Shown here piece by piece: positions 15,182 to 15,984 of a stretch of DNA of 15,984 bases. Below the pieces are notes generated by a model. It worked only from the letters and a program-made list of their open reading frames with translations, was not told the DNA's origin and searched no databases. The stretch is taken from assembly GCA_023415845.1 (NCBI GenBank), contig JAEZJB010000001.1, positions 1 through 15,984 of the forward strand, given 5' to 3'. The position numbers and the translations under genes are program-made. Origin of the DNA: Chloroflexota bacterium. Lineage in GTDB: Bacteria > Chloroflexota > Chloroflexia > Thermomicrobiales > UBA6265. Within the stretch, counting starts at the first letter, position 1. Every line of letters starts with the position of its first letter.

Positions 15182-15984
15182 TGCGTGGGGCGTGGCTGTC
15201 GGCGTAGCAATCGTGGCGGGGGCGTCGATCGGGCCGGTCGCCGTGATTCCGGTTTTTCTCGGGCTGTGTCTGCTGCAGGTGGTGGCGAACCAGTGGAACT
15301 GGTGGTTCCTGGCTGGCGCGATCGTGCTGACGCTGTTGGGCGCCGCGCGGGCAGAAATGGTGCCGGCAAACGTGTTGCCAGATGTGGCCATTGGGTCAGA
15401 GCAGGCTGGCGGCAAGGTTGTCTCGATGGTGCGAGGCGGTGTGAATGACCGGTCGGTGCTGTTTCGAGTCGAGAGAGTAGGTTCTCCAGAGGATGGAGTG
15501 ACCGTCGAGCCATTCACGGTGTGGCTGCGGGTGGGGGAGAACGTCGACATTTCTCGCGGCGACACGATCGAGGTTCGGTGGGTCTTGACCCCACTCCAGG
15601 AACTGGCGCCGGGGTTTGCCGGTTACCTCCGGGGACAGGGCGTCGTGGCGACGGCGTGGGCCTGGAAGGTGGACGTAGTGGCCACCGGGTCACCGGTGTT
15701 TCGAGCCCTGGGTGGAGTGCGAGCCGAGTTAACGAATGGGTTGATGGCCGTGCTGCCGGGTGACCGCGGCGCACTCGCGGCTGGAGTCGTGACCGGCGAT
15801 GACAGTGGGTTGAGCGACGAGGCCAAAGCGGCATTTCGCGCGACGGGGACCTCCCACATTACGGCGGTGAGTGGTTCGAACGTCGCGATCGTCCTCTCGC
15901 TGTGGGCGGCGTTCGTGCCGGTGGGCCATCGGCGGCGATCGGTATTGTTGCAGGTGGTCATCATTAGCTCGGTTTGGGCGTATG
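15174..15984 (+). CDS. comEC: Competence protein ComEC/Rec2, N-terminal part (runs off the right edge)
   Basis: Inner-membrane channel through which single-stranded DNA enters the cell in natural transformation. About 270 codons are visible and the frame is open to the window edge. Two hydrophobic segments (~5-20 and ~22-58) come first. An N-terminal soluble DUF4131/OB-like region (~75-170) follows, with FTVWLRVGENVDISRGDTIEVRW. The start of the competence domain carries the diagnostic GVVTGDDSGLSDEAKAAFRATGTSHITAVSGSNVAI (~204-239, split here only by reading). The start is uncertain. GTG at 15174 overlaps the comEA stop by eight bases and keeps the first helix whole. GTG at 15192 is the alternative. 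Neither has a clear ribosome site, which suggests coupling to comEA. The C-terminal metallo-beta-lactamase-like domain, if present, lies beyond the window. Confidence 0.92.
   Translation, partial: MGSAWGVAVGVAIVAGASIGPVAVIPVFLGLCLLQVVANQWNWWFLAGAIVLTLLGAARAEMVPANVLPDVAIGSEQAGGKVVSMVRGGVNDRSVLFRVERVGSPEDGVTVEPFTVWLRVGENVDISRGDTIEVRWVLTPLQELAPGFAGYLRGQGVVATAWAWKVDVVATGSPVFRALGGVRAELTNGLMAVLPGDRGALAAGVVTGDDSGLSDEAKAAFRATGTSHITAVSGSNVAIVLSLWAAFVPVGHRRRSVLLQVVIISSVWAY

Noticed and set aside
14272..15513. 413-codon minus-strand open frame opposite comEA/comEC
   Set aside because: The plus-strand frames encode clear ComEA and ComEC; the minus frame is low-complexity Ser/Pro/Arg sequence.

Overview
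The window looks like ordinary chromosome from a moderately high-GC bacterium. A Thermomicrobia-like Chloroflexota is the best guess. That rests on the style of the Tat-exported peptide-binding protein (a twin-arginine signal followed by an Ala/Ser/Pro-rich start of the mature protein) and on an actinobacterial-style, long RodA next to PbpA. No rRNA or other phylogenetic marker in the window settles it, so the taxonomy is inference.

Positions 1-6234 (minus strand) hold a tightly packed run of six genes, read from right to left: mtnP (methylthioadenosine phosphorylase), rodA (SEDS glycosyltransferase), pbpA (PBP2-type transpeptidase), a small HExxH zincin-like protein, a polytopic membrane protein of unknown function, and gyrB (only its first ~257 codons). 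Gaps range from a 4-base overlap to 47 bases, so this is probably one transcription unit. It links methionine salvage, wall elongation and DNA gyrase, with two uncharacterised genes between pbpA and gyrB.

Positions 6473-9338 (plus strand) are the classic rpsO-pnp pair (ribosomal protein S15 and polynucleotide phosphorylase). The 288-base spacer holds a 12-bp perfect hairpin just after rpsO and then a very long imperfect hairpin (about 31 pairs, 6899-6972) in the pnp leader. This recalls the enterobacterial arrangement in which RNase III cleaves a pnp leader stem. pnp ends in a strong intrinsic terminator.

Positions 9339-9744 have no convincing gene. They hold a patch of related inverted and tandem words (9359-9490) and a 14-bp perfect, probably bidirectional, terminator hairpin (9661-9696) between the two convergent units.

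Positions 9745-14290 (minus strand) are a peptide-type ABC importer, in transcription order: Tat-dependent binding protein, DppB-like permease, DppC-like permease, then a small zinc-ribbon/single-TM protein. No ATPase genes are present. A 12-bp hairpin separates the binding-protein gene from the permeases.

Positions 14612-15984 (plus strand) are comEA and the 5' part of comEC, the DNA-uptake pair of natural competence, divergent from the ABC operon across a 321-base promoter region.

I did not find a mobile element, CRISPR array, tRNA or rRNA. The most interesting signals are the pnp leader hairpin, the zincin/membrane gene pair inside the wall-synthesis/gyrase operon, the three-TM PbpA, and the intergenic repeat patch.
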